Positions 32,399-42,877 of a DNA stretch of 64,000 nt are shown here, one piece after another. The position numbers and the translations under genes were made by a program. The first letter of the stretch is position 1; every line of letters starts with the position of its first letter. The notes under the pieces are model-generated. The model made no database searches and was not told where the DNA came from. It saw only the letters and a list, made by a program, of their open reading frames with translations. The DNA comes from Saccharomyces uvarum. Taxonomy: Eukaryota > Ascomycota > Saccharomycetes > Saccharomycetales > Saccharomycetaceae. The DNA lies in the NCBI GenBank assembly GCA_947243795.1, contig OX365941.1, positions 682,001 to 746,000 on the forward strand. The letters run 5' to 3'.

Positions 32399-33739
32399 TT
32401 AAGCCACCGTTTTTTCCTTTAGATAAATACCATACTTGTCCTTTAGTTCCTTCATGATTGGGTCGTTGATCTCTGGCGAGTATGGTGCTAGTAGACCTGG
32501 ACCTTTGATTGTACCATCTAGGATGAACTTAGTTGCAATGGCCACAGGATAACCCACGGTTGCGGCCATGGAACTGTAACCACCAACCTTACCGTAATCG
32601 ACTAGAGTAGCTGTTCTGGTTTCGGTAGTTCCGTCAGCCCATTCAATGCCGAATTTATGCTGTAGTACGACCATGTCTCTTTCATCTTCTTCATATTGCA
32701 TTAATTCTTCCAGACGTGCACAAAGAGTGTCTAGAGGGTTACCTCTTGGTGTGGTCTTAGCATCGGAGAACAAGCCTAACCAAGCAAATCCGGATAGGAT
32801 TCTTGCTCTATCTTCATCATCTTTCCAGTTGGTCTTTGAGTCAATGGAGGCAACCAAATCTTCTCTAGAAGCAGACTTGGCACCCAAATATTGTCTTAGA
32901 GCTTCGTTCCATGCAATTGGCTTACTGAAGATTTCGTTAGGATCGTCCTTCAACATACCCATGTCGACTAAAGCCTTAACGAACTCTGGGAAACCTTGGA
33001 ATCTCAAGGTACCTCTGATGACAGTTTCAGCCTCAGGAATATGGTATAGCTCTTTGAAAAGTGTAGAATCTCTATTTGGGTAACAGACAAACGCATAACC
33101 AGGGTAGATGAAGTAAGGTTTAGCAGTAGCCATCAAATCTTCCGAAGAGATGGTCTCAACCTCACCGTCTTTCCAGTATTTGGCCGAGTTCCTCAAGGCT
33201 AATAGCACACCTCTAGAAGACCATGAGAATTTATATCCTAATGGGTTATCAGAGTCTTCAGGAGCTGGCAACCCACCACAGTACGACAAGAATGACTTCA
33301 GCTTACCTCCAGCTCTGTGAACTTCATCTATAGTCTTTACCGCATACAAATGGTCGATACCTGGGTCCAACCCTATTTCGTTCATGACTGTAATACCTGC
33401 TTTATTGATTTCTGGTTCCAATTCTTTCAATGCAGGGGAGATGTAAGACGAGGTAACAACGTCGGTCTTAGTTCTGATGGCACTTCTTACCACATTTGGA
33501 TGGAAAATGTAAGGAATCAATGAGATGACGACATCGTTGTCAGCCAAAACCTTATCTAAAGCAGCATCATCGGTAACGTCCAAGGAAATGGCCTTGGAAC
33601 CAGAGGCCTTGGCCAAAGATTGTGCGTTAGCTAGTGTCCTGCATGCGACGGTGACACTGATGTCATTGCTAGCTGCTAATGTGTCGATGACTGGTTGCGC
33701 AACAAACCCAGATCCCAGCAATAAAACGTTCTTACCCAT
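32399..33739 (-). CDS. LYS9: LYS9, saccharopine dehydrogenase (glutamate-forming)
   Basis: A 446-residue enzyme starting MGKNVLLLGSGFVAQP, with the Rossmann nucleotide loop GSGFVAQ at 9-15. It joins 2-aminoadipate semialdehyde and glutamate to form saccharopine in the fungal lysine pathway. The frame is open four codons upstream, but the family start is the ATG at 33739. Two Lys14-type operators lie 155-225 bp upstream, and a TATA-like TATATAAA (minus strand) lies at about 33837-33844. Confidence 0.97.
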   Translation of the reverse strand: MGKNVLLLGSGFVAQPVIDTLAASNDISVTVACRTLANAQSLAKASGSKAISLDVTDDAALDKVLADNDVVISLIPYIFHPNVVRSAIRTKTDVVTSSYISPALKELEPEINKAGITVMNEIGLDPGIDHLYAVKTIDEVHRAGGKLKSFLSYCGGLPAPEDSDNPLGYKFSWSSRGVLLALRNSAKYWKDGEVETISSEDLMATAKPYFIYPGYAFVCYPNRDSTLFKELYHIPEAETVIRGTLRFQGFPEFVKALVDMGMLKDDPNEIFSKPIAWNEALRQYLGAKSASREDLVASIDSKTNWKDDEDRARILSGFAWLGLFSDAKTTPRGNPLDTLCARLEELMQYEEDERDMVVLQHKFGIEWADGTTETRTATLVDYGKVGGYSSMAATVGYPVAIATKFILDGTIKGPGLLAPYSPEINDPIMKELKDKYGIYLKEKTVA

Positions 33740-33893
33740 TCTCAAGTACACAAATTTCTAATTATACTCAATTGTCTTGACACTTATATCTAGTGCTGAA
33801 GAACACCTCCTACACAATCCTACCAAGACCCCACCGTTTATATATGATTCACCAGGTTAAATTCCATACTGTTGTATCATCACTGTTGATAAT

Positions 33894-33963
33894 TCCGTTG
33901 GAAATTTCCAAGACCCTTATTATGGCCTTTAATTTCCATCACAAAGCGAGTTTTTCCAGTGGA
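33894..33963 (-). promoter_or_regulatory. Two Lys14-type operators upstream of LYS9
   Basis: TCCGTTGGA at 33894-33902 and TCCAGTGGA at 33955-33963 both fit the palindromic UAS-LYS consensus TCCRNYGGA bound by Lys14 with 2-aminoadipate semialdehyde as co-inducer. Two sites 61 bp apart in front of a LYS gene make chance occurrence unlikely. Confidence 0.85.
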
Positions 33964-35077
33964 ATTTCAAGTATACACTATGAGTAATCATTTGATCATT
34001 AACTTGGGCAGGACTAACCATCCCGGTATATACTTTGCTGTGGTGGAGTGGAAAAGAAACAACTGCTCTTACACAATCCTCGCCCGGGGTGATCTCGTGT
34101 GCAGTTGCCCTTAACAGTCTAGCTATCTTTCCATCGTGTCTGGTGGAAAGCACTGGAATGGCGAGTCTTACAAACAGAGAGTCCCCGTTCTACGGGTGAC
34201 TTAGATACAGTATGTAATCCCTTGCGTCGTTGCCTAGCAACAAAGTAGAGTAGAGTAGAGCACTTGGTGAGAGTCAATTTGCTCATCTCTTAGTAGTCTC
34301 AGCCCTAATGAAAAAATAAAAAATAATTTCGAGCTTTTCTCCGCGACTTTTCCAAAGATCGGTATAAAAGCAGCTTGAAAATCAACATTCGTTCTTGCTG
34401 GTTTTCCTTAGTCTTCCTCTTTTCTTTTCTGGATTCATGTTCTGGATTCCTTTAAATAGTCATGGGAATTTATCTCCATGACTATGCCATTTCTAGGTAG
34501 TCTATGGTAAACAGCTCCCGTAAATTATCCACACGTTTGTTGTCTTAATCGACAGCAACACAGAGTAAGAAGAAGCAAAAGATATATTTCTTTTCTCCAT
34601 CTTTTTTTTATTTTGAAGGCGTGTAACATCTTCTGCTTGTAGCATTGCTTGATTTCTTGGGCTTTGGTAGTCATAAAAATAATTCTAATTATCTTCTATT
34701 TTAATTATGTACATAAATGTCATCAGTTAACTACAAATGAGCTATCTATCAATATGCTTTTTTGTTCACTATTTTAAGCTTGTTGTTTCCCCCTTCTTTC
34801 CGGAGCACAAAAAATTGTGCCATGTATCATACATTGCGTTCGATTATTTATTTGCCTTTCTTTCGTTCTTTTTTCCTATATCTAATGGCTAATCTACACT
34901 ATGTCTTCTTATTCGTCCACACACCATCCAAATACATTATTGCTAATCATACAAGTTCTTGTTGGTTTTTCTGGTTTTAATTTACAATTTTTTTGGGGTT
35001 TTCTGGTAATTGTTTTATGATTTTTTTTCTTAGAATTTTCTCTTTGTATTTTTTTCTCTGGAATTCTTGATATTAAA
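33964..35077. other. LYS9-BRE5 gap with promoter-like cluster on the plus strand
   Basis: About 1.1 kb with no supported protein gene. It contains an X-box-like palindrome (34229-34241) and a TATA box (34363-34370) pointing rightwards, a TAGAG triplication near 34246-34260, and T-rich DNA toward the BRE5 3' end. Both flanking genes are on the minus strand, so this plus-strand promoter has no obvious target. Confidence 0.5.
34229..34370 (+). promoter_or_regulatory. Candidate orphan promoter: X-box and TATA box
   Basis: GTTGCC-T-AGCAAC at 34229-34241 fits the RFX/Crt1 (Rfx1) X-box palindrome. TATAAAAG at 34363-34370 lies 122 bp further on. Two tiny ORFs follow (34437-34481, 14 codons; 34478-34510, 10 codons, overlapping by ATGA). 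Whether a transcript is made is unknown. Confidence 0.45.
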
Positions 35078-36613
35078 TCATTCCTTCCTTTTAAGCGGTT
35101 GCTTTCTATGAGGACGTACTCCATTTGGAAACACGCCAGGTGAGTTATTGCCGGTGGGTTTCTTTACTGTTTTTCTTTCTAAACAAACTTCGATACCGTC
35201 TATCAGTTTCTTCTTCTTCTCTAGAGCATCGGTTTGACTCTTTTGAGTCTCGAAATCGACAACGGCAAAGTTATCGGCTGCCGTTATTCTCATGACTTTC
35301 CCGAACTCTTTTTCTAGAGCACTTCTCAATTTTTCCTCTCTTAAACCGCTTGTTCCCCTAATATAGATTGGATAAAATCCGTCCTTATTAACAGTGCTGA
35401 AGACCGGTTTCTTCTTGTTCTTGCTACTACTCGTATTGTCTCTGCGGTTTCCCATTTCAAATTTTCTTTCGCTTGGTTTCTTCGTTAAAGTTTCAGGTCT
35501 GATGTATTCAACTGTACTATTATTCTTGCTGATCCTGTCGGAGTTTTCAGTCATTAACTTTGAGGCCCAGGTCATTTTTGGTGGGTTTGCAACAGGTTCT
35601 GGAGAAGGTGAGAGTGATGGAGCACCACCGTTAGATTCTCTAGTTTCGGAAGATTGGGGCTCTATTGTTTTGCCTTCGGTTTCTGATTCCTTTACAGTTT
35701 CTTGTGTCGTTATTTCTTCATTATCGACCTTACCGTTGGGAAGTGGGGATTTGCTTATAATCTCAGGGACTTCTTTAGTCTTTATTGGTAATACCTTTAC
35801 TGCCTTCTTTTCAGACTTTGATGGCTTTTCATCCGGTTTAACAATTGTTTCTTGTAGTGGAAGTTCGTCCTGTTTGTCAATTCCTTTCGCCCCACATGCA
35901 ACACCTTCCGTGTGGTTCTTGGGTTCTTTAGCAGCAGGTATACCTTGAGATTGATTGCGATCAACAACTGGCTTCTCTTGATTCAAGGGTTCAGGTTCTT
36001 CGATCGGTTCTTTAGGAGTTTCCTTTTTAGCCTTTGGTTTCGTTACTTCCGAAGAAATTTCCTTCTCCTTCTCTTTATCAACCTTCAAGTCCTGCCTTAT
36101 TTTTTCTTCTTCATCTGCAGTTGCAGAGCTTTCCTTTTCAGGTTGGGGCAAATAATCCTCTGTTTGAATATACGGCTTGAATGAATTGGGAATAAATCTG
36201 ATAATATCGTTGGTAATATCAAAAGTAGAGCCACTACTGGATGGTAATAAGATAAATGTTTGACAAAATTTGTAAACTGGAGTTCCCGTCCAAAACATTT
36301 CACCAGTGGCTATAATCAAGATGCTTTTGTGCAGATGTCCGGTGTACTGGAAATCGATGGTGTCCAATTTGAGTTTCAAGCTCCGAACTTTATTATCATT
36401 TCTCGAGAAAAATCTATTGATGTTTTCCCGTCCAGTAACTTTTACCGTTGGAAGAACGTCATCTTTTTCGTTCGTTGACTTAGATTGGTAATTGGTATGC
36501 GTCAGTTCGGCTGTACTAGCGTAAAAATATGCCAATTTAGATGGGTCGGTTCTCATTCTTTCATAATAGTTTTGTAAAAATGCAAAACATATGTCTTGTA
36601 CCGTGGCGACCAT
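35078..36613 (-). CDS. BRE5: BRE5, cofactor of the Ubp3 deubiquitinase
   Basis: A 511-residue protein with an N-terminal NTF2-like domain (about 1-145), a long charged Glu/Lys/Pro-rich linker (about 150-400), and a C-terminal RRM-like domain (about 415-490). It resembles G3BP. Bre5 forms a tetramer with Ubp3 and acts on Sec23 and on ribophagy substrates. All three parts are visible and in the expected order. Confidence 0.96.
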   Translation of the reverse strand: MVATVQDICFAFLQNYYERMRTDPSKLAYFYASTAELTHTNYQSKSTNEKDDVLPTVKVTGRENINRFFSRNDNKVRSLKLKLDTIDFQYTGHLHKSILIIATGEMFWTGTPVYKFCQTFILLPSSSGSTFDITNDIIRFIPNSFKPYIQTEDYLPQPEKESSATADEEEKIRQDLKVDKEKEKEISSEVTKPKAKKETPKEPIEEPEPLNQEKPVVDRNQSQGIPAAKEPKNHTEGVACGAKGIDKQDELPLQETIVKPDEKPSKSEKKAVKVLPIKTKEVPEIISKSPLPNGKVDNEEITTQETVKESETEGKTIEPQSSETRESNGGAPSLSPSPEPVANPPKMTWASKLMTENSDRISKNNSTVEYIRPETLTKKPSERKFEMGNRRDNTSSSKNKKKPVFSTVNKDGFYPIYIRGTSGLREEKLRSALEKEFGKVMRITAADNFAVVDFETQKSQTDALEKKKKLIDGIEVCLERKTVKKPTGNNSPGVFPNGVRPHRKQPLKRKE

Positions 36614-37639
36614 TTTTCTTTATATGGTTGGTGCTTTTGTTCAGGGATATGAAATTCAAATGCAACTATTTTACGGCAAAGAAATAAAATTCAGAACACT
36701 CTTGTAAAAAAAATATGCGACGGTTTTTGTATTCTTCGTGTTCCTTTTCTCTCTTAAAAATTAAAGAAAAGAGATGTATCAGTAAGGAAAGTTATCAACA
36801 GGTTTCTGTAAAGTGATTGATTATTTGAATATTTGAAAAAGGAAGGGATTTGAACGAAGTAACAAAACAAAAATAGAAAGGTAATTAATTAAATGAGCAA
36901 AAATGAATTAAAATGTATGGAAAAAAAACACAACTTGAAGAAGCGAACAGAGAAAATATTAAAATGTGTGAGGAAGCAAACGACTGGAACAGCGTTTTGT
37001 TGTTTCTCTTTGTTTACAGCAGTCTATTACTAGCGCAAAGTAGAGAACTAAAACCGTTGGTCGTATTCTTCTTTTCTTCCAAAAAGTATCTTATATCAAG
37101 TACTTATCACTTGTAAAGTATGAGTTCCACAAATTAAACGTAAACCGTTCTTTGGAAACGATATAAATGAGAAAAAAATAAAAATTAATTTAGTTTAACG
37201 TCCGCTAGTTACGATAAAAACTTTTTGCACTGTAACAGCAGCAACAGGGACACAGGAAAAAAAAAATTGACGAAAAGGTGGTATTGCCTAATCTCGAAAA
37301 AGTGTAGTCGTTATAGAACTATCAACAAAGAAGCCTGTACTTCCTTTTATCCTCGGAATGGATGCTTTGCTTCTTGAACCATGCTATTCTTTAATTAATT
37401 GCCACCTGATGTTTTTCGCCTACATGGACGAAAAATTTCCAAAAAAAAATAAGCGGTTTTACTCATACCAAAAAGCACGTGACAGAGGTCATAAGGGAAT
37501 AACGCATTGATTTCTCGTGTTCAAGTGCTGTTTACAAGATACTAGGGCTGTGTTGTATTACCCAAGCTTCACTACCTGTTTTGTTTTGTTTTTGAAAGTT
37601 TTTTTTCCCTTAAATTGTGTATATATAGTACATAAATGA
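36614..37639. other. BRE5-POP2 intergenic region
   Basis: About 1.0 kb of AT-rich DNA without a supported gene. It includes the BRE5 promoter and a CACGTGA element (37476-37482; Cbf1-type E-box) close to the POP2 3' end, far from either start codon. A 67-codon ORF at 36913-37116 shows no recognisable homology. Confidence 0.5.
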
Positions 37640-38923
37640 TCATTGGTCCCCATCAATACCGTATATAACACCTTGATATTTGGCGAAATCCGTTCCGTTC
37701 GGGAACTTATGCATGGACAGTTTGCTCAATTGGCAGAAGGATAAAAGCATCAACAGACTTTGACCGCCTGTGGTGGTGAAAATGGAGAATCTTGGCATCC
37801 CCAGTTCGTCAGCAAGCGTGGTCAATGAATACTGCTGCTGTGAGGATTGTTGCAATTGAGGGTTTTTGAATTCTTGAATTATTTTGTACACCAGGTTCAA
37901 GTCGTAAAAGTTCGGCATGTACTGGTGGACCCACCACTCGAAATCTTCCTTGTTGTTGGGCATGGCGTCGTTCATCAGGATGTTGATCAGGAAGCCCAGA
38001 TCGTATGCCGCGTGGTATGTGATCCAAGTGACGGAATTGTCCATCATCAAGCCAGAATCCATAAGTAGTTGCGAGAACTCGAATATGTCGATACCGGAGT
38101 TTTCGTGTTTCTCAAAATTGATACCTGACTTTCTGAGCAAGTCTAATGACTCTGTAGACATCATTTCCTTTTTTGGATCGAATGCAAAATTGAATTGCCA
38201 TGTGGATGGGCCGTTGTCGGGCTTGTTACCATTGGCATCACTTAGGGAAAGTCCGAGTTGTATTGGGTTTAGAAAATCTACGTTGGCTCTCATTGTTTGG
38301 TAGTGGTAGTCAACCTTCGATCTGAAAGTACCAATGGGCCTGGCCAAGGTGCCCACGAACTCAGTGCTGATGGATACATGGTTATATTGGGAGACTAGCT
38401 GTCTTATAACGGCGAATTCGCTATAGAGGTTGGACTTCCAGACGTCACGAACGAACAGGTAATTTGGGGGTGGTAAAAATATTGGAGGCATACTTTGGTT
38501 TGTCAAATGTTTGGGCAACTGGGACGCCAAGGTACGATTGAGCCCCATTCCCTGCTGCTGCTGCTGCTGCTGCTGTTGTTGTTGGAGGACGTTCAGTCCG
38601 GGCGGCAAACTAGACACTGATACAGGCGTTCCTATAGTAAATGGCTGTTGTTGCTGTTGGTGCTGTTGGTGCTGCTGCTGCGTCAACAGCGGGTCGCCCT
38701 TCTGTTTCAAAAGGTAGGCATTATTCATTTCCTGACTCACAGAGCCGTTCATTGTATTTACAGGCATCCCTTGAGGAAACATTCTGGCTCTATTGACCTG
38801 TGGCGAATACACCTGTGGCCCCATGTTCTGCTGTTGCTGCTGTTGCTCTGGAGCCTGTCTTTGAGAAAAGAACTGCTCGCCTCCCACAGCTAGTACCCTC
38901 GGTTGTACGTTCATAGATTGCAT
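37640..38923 (-). CDS. POP2: POP2 (CAF1), Ccr4-Not deadenylase subunit
   Basis: A 427-residue protein starting MQSMNVQPRV; the frame is open 24 codons upstream but the family start is used. The N-terminal 150 residues are Gln-rich, with an 11-glutamine run at 114-124. The RNase D-type domain follows. The first catalytic motif reads S186-T-E188 where most Caf1 proteins have D-T-E, the same S for D substitution that I recall for S. cerevisiae Pop2 (SEDQ type). The protein bridges Ccr4 to Not1 in mRNA deadenylation. Confidence 0.97.
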   Translation of the reverse strand: MQSMNVQPRVLAVGGEQFFSQRQAPEQQQQQQNMGPQVYSPQVNRARMFPQGMPVNTMNGSVSQEMNNAYLLKQKGDPLLTQQQHQQHQQQQQPFTIGTPVSVSSLPPGLNVLQQQQQQQQQQQGMGLNRTLASQLPKHLTNQSMPPIFLPPPNYLFVRDVWKSNLYSEFAVIRQLVSQYNHVSISTEFVGTLARPIGTFRSKVDYHYQTMRANVDFLNPIQLGLSLSDANGNKPDNGPSTWQFNFAFDPKKEMMSTESLDLLRKSGINFEKHENSGIDIFEFSQLLMDSGLMMDNSVTWITYHAAYDLGFLINILMNDAMPNNKEDFEWWVHQYMPNFYDLNLVYKIIQEFKNPQLQQSSQQQYSLTTLADELGMPRFSIFTTTGGQSLLMLLSFCQLSKLSMHKFPNGTDFAKYQGVIYGIDGDQ

Positions 38924-39402
38924 ACTCTTTCTTGTTCCTTTACGACTATATAAAAACGAGATGACTTTTATGAAACACTCGAAGAAAATCTCCACTGACT
39001 AAAAAAAAAACTCTGGCAAGTGAATAAGCTACCGAACCCTTGTTTGGCCATCCTTTGATACTCTCACTATACTATTATTGAAAAGACTTGATAGAGAGAA
39101 AATGACATACAAGTGAAAAAAAAATAGTGAGAGACGGGTAAGCGAAAATACCGTGAGGAATGACCAATATACCGATATTTATCTTCCTGCATATATGGAT
39201 GGAGAGAATGGTATTGCGATTGTACTTTAAATTTCTATTGGAATATTATACTTACAAACTAAATACCTATCTATATTATTTCCCCCCAGAATGTTTGCTG
39301 CCAAAATAAATAAGAACGAGAAAAACGAACAAAAAAAGAAAAGAAAAAAAAATCACGAGTAATCTTTAATTGATATTATACACCGGTTGTTTGTTTTCGC
39401 CT
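38924..39402. other. POP2-NOG2 intergenic region
   Basis: A 479-bp region with the POP2 promoter and NOG2 3' end. It has several A-runs; no RNA gene or other ORF is supported. Confidence 0.5.
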
Positions 39403-41435
39403 TTATGCTGTCTCTTCAACCTTCTCCTCCTTGGGCTTAGCTTCATCCTCCTTTGGTTTGGATTCCTCCTTGGGTTTAGCTCCCTCGGATTTCTCAGGTG
39501 GAACAACGAACCAAGGAATCTTACCTCTGTTGAAATCGTTCAAGATTAGTTTGGAAACACTACACTCGTCGGGCTCACCACCCTTCAGTAGTCTACCTTG
39601 CTTTCTTGCTAAAATTTCAATGAAATCCGTGGCATCCTTCCATCCAGAGATCTCGTAGGTTCTTTCCAAATGCTTTACCTGACAACGCTTCAAAACACCT
39701 GGAATGTACTGTTCTGGATGGGTGACGTGCTCGACTCTGACGACACCTCTGAATAGAATGTCTTCTTCAGAGTCCTTGCTGGAAGGTGGCACGATACCGG
39801 GACAATCGATCAGGAAGATTCTCTTCATCAGAGTAATATATTGCCAGACTTTAGTTTCACCAGGAATTGGAGCCACTTGACACACCTTTTTCTTTCTTAA
39901 GGTGTTGATGACAGATGATTTACCTGTGTTTGGGTATCCGATGAACCCTACAGAGATTTGCTTTCTTTCAGTATGCAGTTGGGAGAATTGACGCAGCAAT
40001 TGGATTAATGAACCCTTACCGAAAGAATTGGTAATGGATGCATGGAACGCCAAAGTTGGACGGTCCTTAGATAGATGTTTGACCCAAGCTGCCTATTCGT
40101 AAAATTAAATTTGAAAAAAAAATAAACTTTGTTAGTAATGGAACTTTGTTTCATGAAAAGAAAACTTTTCCCCAAGAAATTGTAATGGGACAGATATGCG
40201 AAATATTGATTGTTTGAAATGCGATTTGAATTGAAAAAAAAATACAAGATAAAAAATTGTGAGGATCTTTACTACGAACTATTGTACGGATATCTGGGAA
40301 ACAAATCTCAAATAACAAAAGCTCAACTCATAAGATCCTCGCTGCTCTAAAAGCGAAGGTGTACCTTCAAAACAAAGGTTGTCCTTCTAAATTTATCCAA
40401 AAGGCTTCCTCAGAACGAGGAAATATGGATAAGCGAACAGTATTACTCTTCCAAAACAGTAACAGACACTTCTGTAGATAAAGTTGTTCTAGAACGAACA
40501 AAGAAGCACCCTGACAAAAAGGTTTGGTAAACAATTCATACGCAATCAAAAAAAAAAAAAATTCATCTCTCATATAATTATCCTCTTGGTAAAAAAAATC
40601 AAAAAAAAAAAAAATTTCAACATACTGCAACCCAAGTGGGTACCAAATCACACTTATTAAGGACATAAATCAAATGTTTATGCGGCGTTTCCTTCTTCAT
40701 ATACTCTTCCACGGATTTACAACGTGTCCCCAATGGATCTCTTGCGTCCAGGACGTGTATCACCACATCAGAAGAATCAATGACTTTGTACAATTCGTTC
40801 CAGATACGTTTGGATTGACCCTTGCTGAAAATGGCTTCTTTAGCAGTGGCTGTCCACCCCTCTTCTTTATCTTCCTGTTTCCCCATCAGCCCCAGTGTGG
40901 CGTCCAAGACTTGCTTTTCCTCGTACTTGACAAATTCCTCATCTGTGGTCTTGACCAAGTCCTCCAGATTGGACGCAGCAAGACGTGGCCTTTTTCTTTG
41001 GGATTTGGGCCCGAATGCATCAGCATAACTCTCGGTGTCCAGGATTCTAGCCTTTGGTGATTCGTCTGTGTCCTTCTCTTCCAATAGTGACATAGGAAGC
41101 TTGTTTCTCCTCAAAAGAACCTGGTATGTGTCCTTTTCGGTCTCACCCAACGCACTTCTGAAATGTTGTAAGGCATCCTGGGATATCACCCTAGTGTTAC
41201 CGAACCAACGGCGATCTGGCTGAACTCTCGCATCCGGTATCGTCGCGTCTTGAAAAGAAGCTGCTCTGATCAGGTTACCTTTCTTGTTTCTGATCTCCTT
41301 CCCACTGGTGTACATGTTCAGAAACTTGACTCTCTTGGAGTCTCTGTAGAAATTTTCACCCTTCACACGTATATTACCATCTTTGGTGCTACCTTCACGA
41401 GTACGTCTCGATTTCTCTTTCTTAGCGGTACCCAT
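39403..41435 (-). CDS. NOG2: NOG2, GTPase for 60S assembly (two exons)
   Basis: Exon 1 is 41435-40626 (270 codons) and exon 2 is 40092-39403 (229 codons plus stop), together 499 residues. The intron runs 40625-40093 with donor GTATGT, branch site TACTAAC (complement of 40131-40137) and acceptor TAG; the join keeps the frame at V-A/A-A-W. The GTPase motifs are circularly permuted, as in the YlqF/Nog2 family: NKCDLVP before GYPNTGKSS, then DCPG. Nog2 is a placeholder GTPase on nuclear pre-60S particles, replaced by Nmd3. PAC and RRPE motifs lie upstream; the intron hosts a snoRNA. Confidence 0.96.
40093..40625 (-). other. NOG2 intron (533 bp) hosting a snoRNA
   Basis: Canonical yeast splice signals on the minus strand: 5' GTATGT at 40625-40620, branch TACTAAC at 40137-40131, and 3' TAG at 40095-40093. 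It is long for a yeast intron because of the embedded H/ACA RNA. Confidence 0.93.
40255..40528 (-). ncRNA. SNR191: snR191-like H/ACA box snoRNA in the NOG2 intron
   Basis: The S. cerevisiae NOG2 intron encodes snR191, which guides pseudouridylation of 25S rRNA. Here the same intron ends a hairpin GAGGATC...GATCCTC with ACA at 40260-40258, placing the RNA 3' end near 40255, and an H box AGAGCA at 40348-40343 between the two hairpin regions. The 5' end near 40528 is estimated from the 274-nt length I recall and is uncertain. I did not verify the guide pockets. Confidence 0.8.
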
Positions 41436-41607
41436 TGTATGTTTTTTTCCTGTAGTTGCTCACTAATATTACGCAACTTCGTTATAACTCAATAAATCTC
41501 GAACAGCAATACTCGAAGGGAAAAAAATCTACTAGTTCTAACTATCCTATATATCCTACTCTACTTTATACGCCCAAAAAAGAAGAAAAGTGAAAAAAAT
41601 TTTCAAG

Positions 41608-41628
41608 TGAAAATTTTTTGCGATGAGC
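41608..41628 (+). promoter_or_regulatory. RRPE and PAC elements upstream of NOG2
   Basis: TGAAAATTTTTT (41608-41619) abuts GCGATGAGC (41620-41628), about 175 bp before the NOG2 start on the minus strand. This RRPE-PAC pair is the classic ribosome-biogenesis promoter code. A weaker pair (GTGATGAGC at 42694-42702 and nearby A/T motif) lies upstream of ESF2. Confidence 0.8.
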
Positions 41629-41689
41629 ATCGGAAATAAACGTGCTAAATGACAGATTTTGTATATATATTATTTATTTCTATTTTATA

Positions 41690-42634
41690 CTACAGTAAGC
41701 TAGTCAGGACGTTGCCCAGGGCTTGAGATTTCGACGGCTGCTGCTTAATGTCGGTGGGGGCATTGGCACGGTTGGTTTCCACGCGACGCTGCTTGAACTC
41801 TCTGCGGGGGTGGGAATCCGCGGATTCCTCTTCTTGGCCAGCACGTTTCCTGGATTTCTTGATGTTCTGTATCATCTTACTCTGCTCCACATTTCTGATG
41901 AAGTCGGCGTTCAGCTTGTTGGCCTGTGAGATTTCCATTTCCAGCTTAGCCTGTCTGATATCGTTTTCACGGGCAATTTGTTCGGTTAGATCAGCCCATT
42001 TGAAGCCAGGGAGGTACTTCACATTCAGGATATCATCGTGGTAGAAGGTACCCTTCTTACCACCAATGATGTTCCCGTTCAGCGTCTCCGCACACAGCTT
42101 GGCGTTTCTTTTCCGGATGAACTCAGCCCATCCTTCCTCGTATTTGTTTTTCTTGTTACCGCCCCCTTTCACTCTCTGCTTATACTTCTGATCGTCCTCT
42201 CTCTTTAGAAACAGTCTATCTATCTCACCAAAACGAGTTAATATTTGTCTCATCTTGGCAGGCTTCATGTAAGGTGGGATACTGGAAAAGTACACTACAC
42301 CGGTTTTGTGCTTGGACCTCTTGTCAGCCTTTGATTTAACCAATTGCCTTAATTTTTCTGTCTTTAGATCTTCTAGAGAGATGGGCAAAGGTTGCTCTTT
42401 TTCATCTTCAGCCACTTGATCTTGCTTTTGTTCGAGTTTGTCCTCGTTCTGTTGTTCGTGTTCTGGTTCTTGTTCAGATTCTGGTTCGCCCTCACTTTCG
42501 ACCTCGTCTACCTTCTTACTGAATACATCGTCCTTGCTGGAAACTTTTCTTTTGGTCTGAAGCAAGACGTTGTTCTGGTCGTTTTCTTCATCAGAGGAAA
42601 AGTCCTCGAAATCATTGTTTGCTTTATCACTCAT
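41690..42634 (-). CDS. ESF2: ESF2, SSU processome RNA-binding protein
   Basis: A 314-residue protein with an acidic Glu/Gln-rich N-terminus (about 40-85), an RRM-type domain (about 110-205, VVYFSSIPPYM) and a basic C-terminal region. Esf2 (ABT1 in animals) stimulates Dbp8 and is required for 18S rRNA processing. The divergent neighbour is the SIR1-family gene across 259 bp. Confidence 0.96.
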   Translation of the reverse strand: MSDKANNDFEDFSSDEENDQNNVLLQTKRKVSSKDDVFSKKVDEVESEGEPESEQEPEHEQQNEDKLEQKQDQVAEDEKEQPLPISLEDLKTEKLRQLVKSKADKRSKHKTGVVYFSSIPPYMKPAKMRQILTRFGEIDRLFLKREDDQKYKQRVKGGGNKKNKYEEGWAEFIRKRNAKLCAETLNGNIIGGKKGTFYHDDILNVKYLPGFKWADLTEQIARENDIRQAKLEMEISQANKLNADFIRNVEQSKMIQNIKKSRKRAGQEEESADSHPRREFKQRRVETNRANAPTDIKQQPSKSQALGNVLTSLL

Positions 42635-42877
42635 AGCGTAAACTCCTACTCCCTTGTGCTATCTAAAACTGCTGCCTTTGTGCTCACAATATGGTGATGA
42701 GCAAGCCTGTGAGATTGAAATTTTTTATATTTGAAATTTTCGGAAGGTTTACTTTCGCACTGTGAAGAAAAGTTGCCTTTAACAGAGTAATACATATTAA
42801 CAGATAATGGTGTAGCAAACTTCTTCCCACCATCACCCTTAGAAAGGATATTGCTCTACTCCAACGACACCGCAGCT

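Noticed and set aside
34762-34980. 72-codon ORF in the LYS9-BRE5 gap
   Set aside because: No ATG at its start; hydrophobic composition follows from T-rich DNA.
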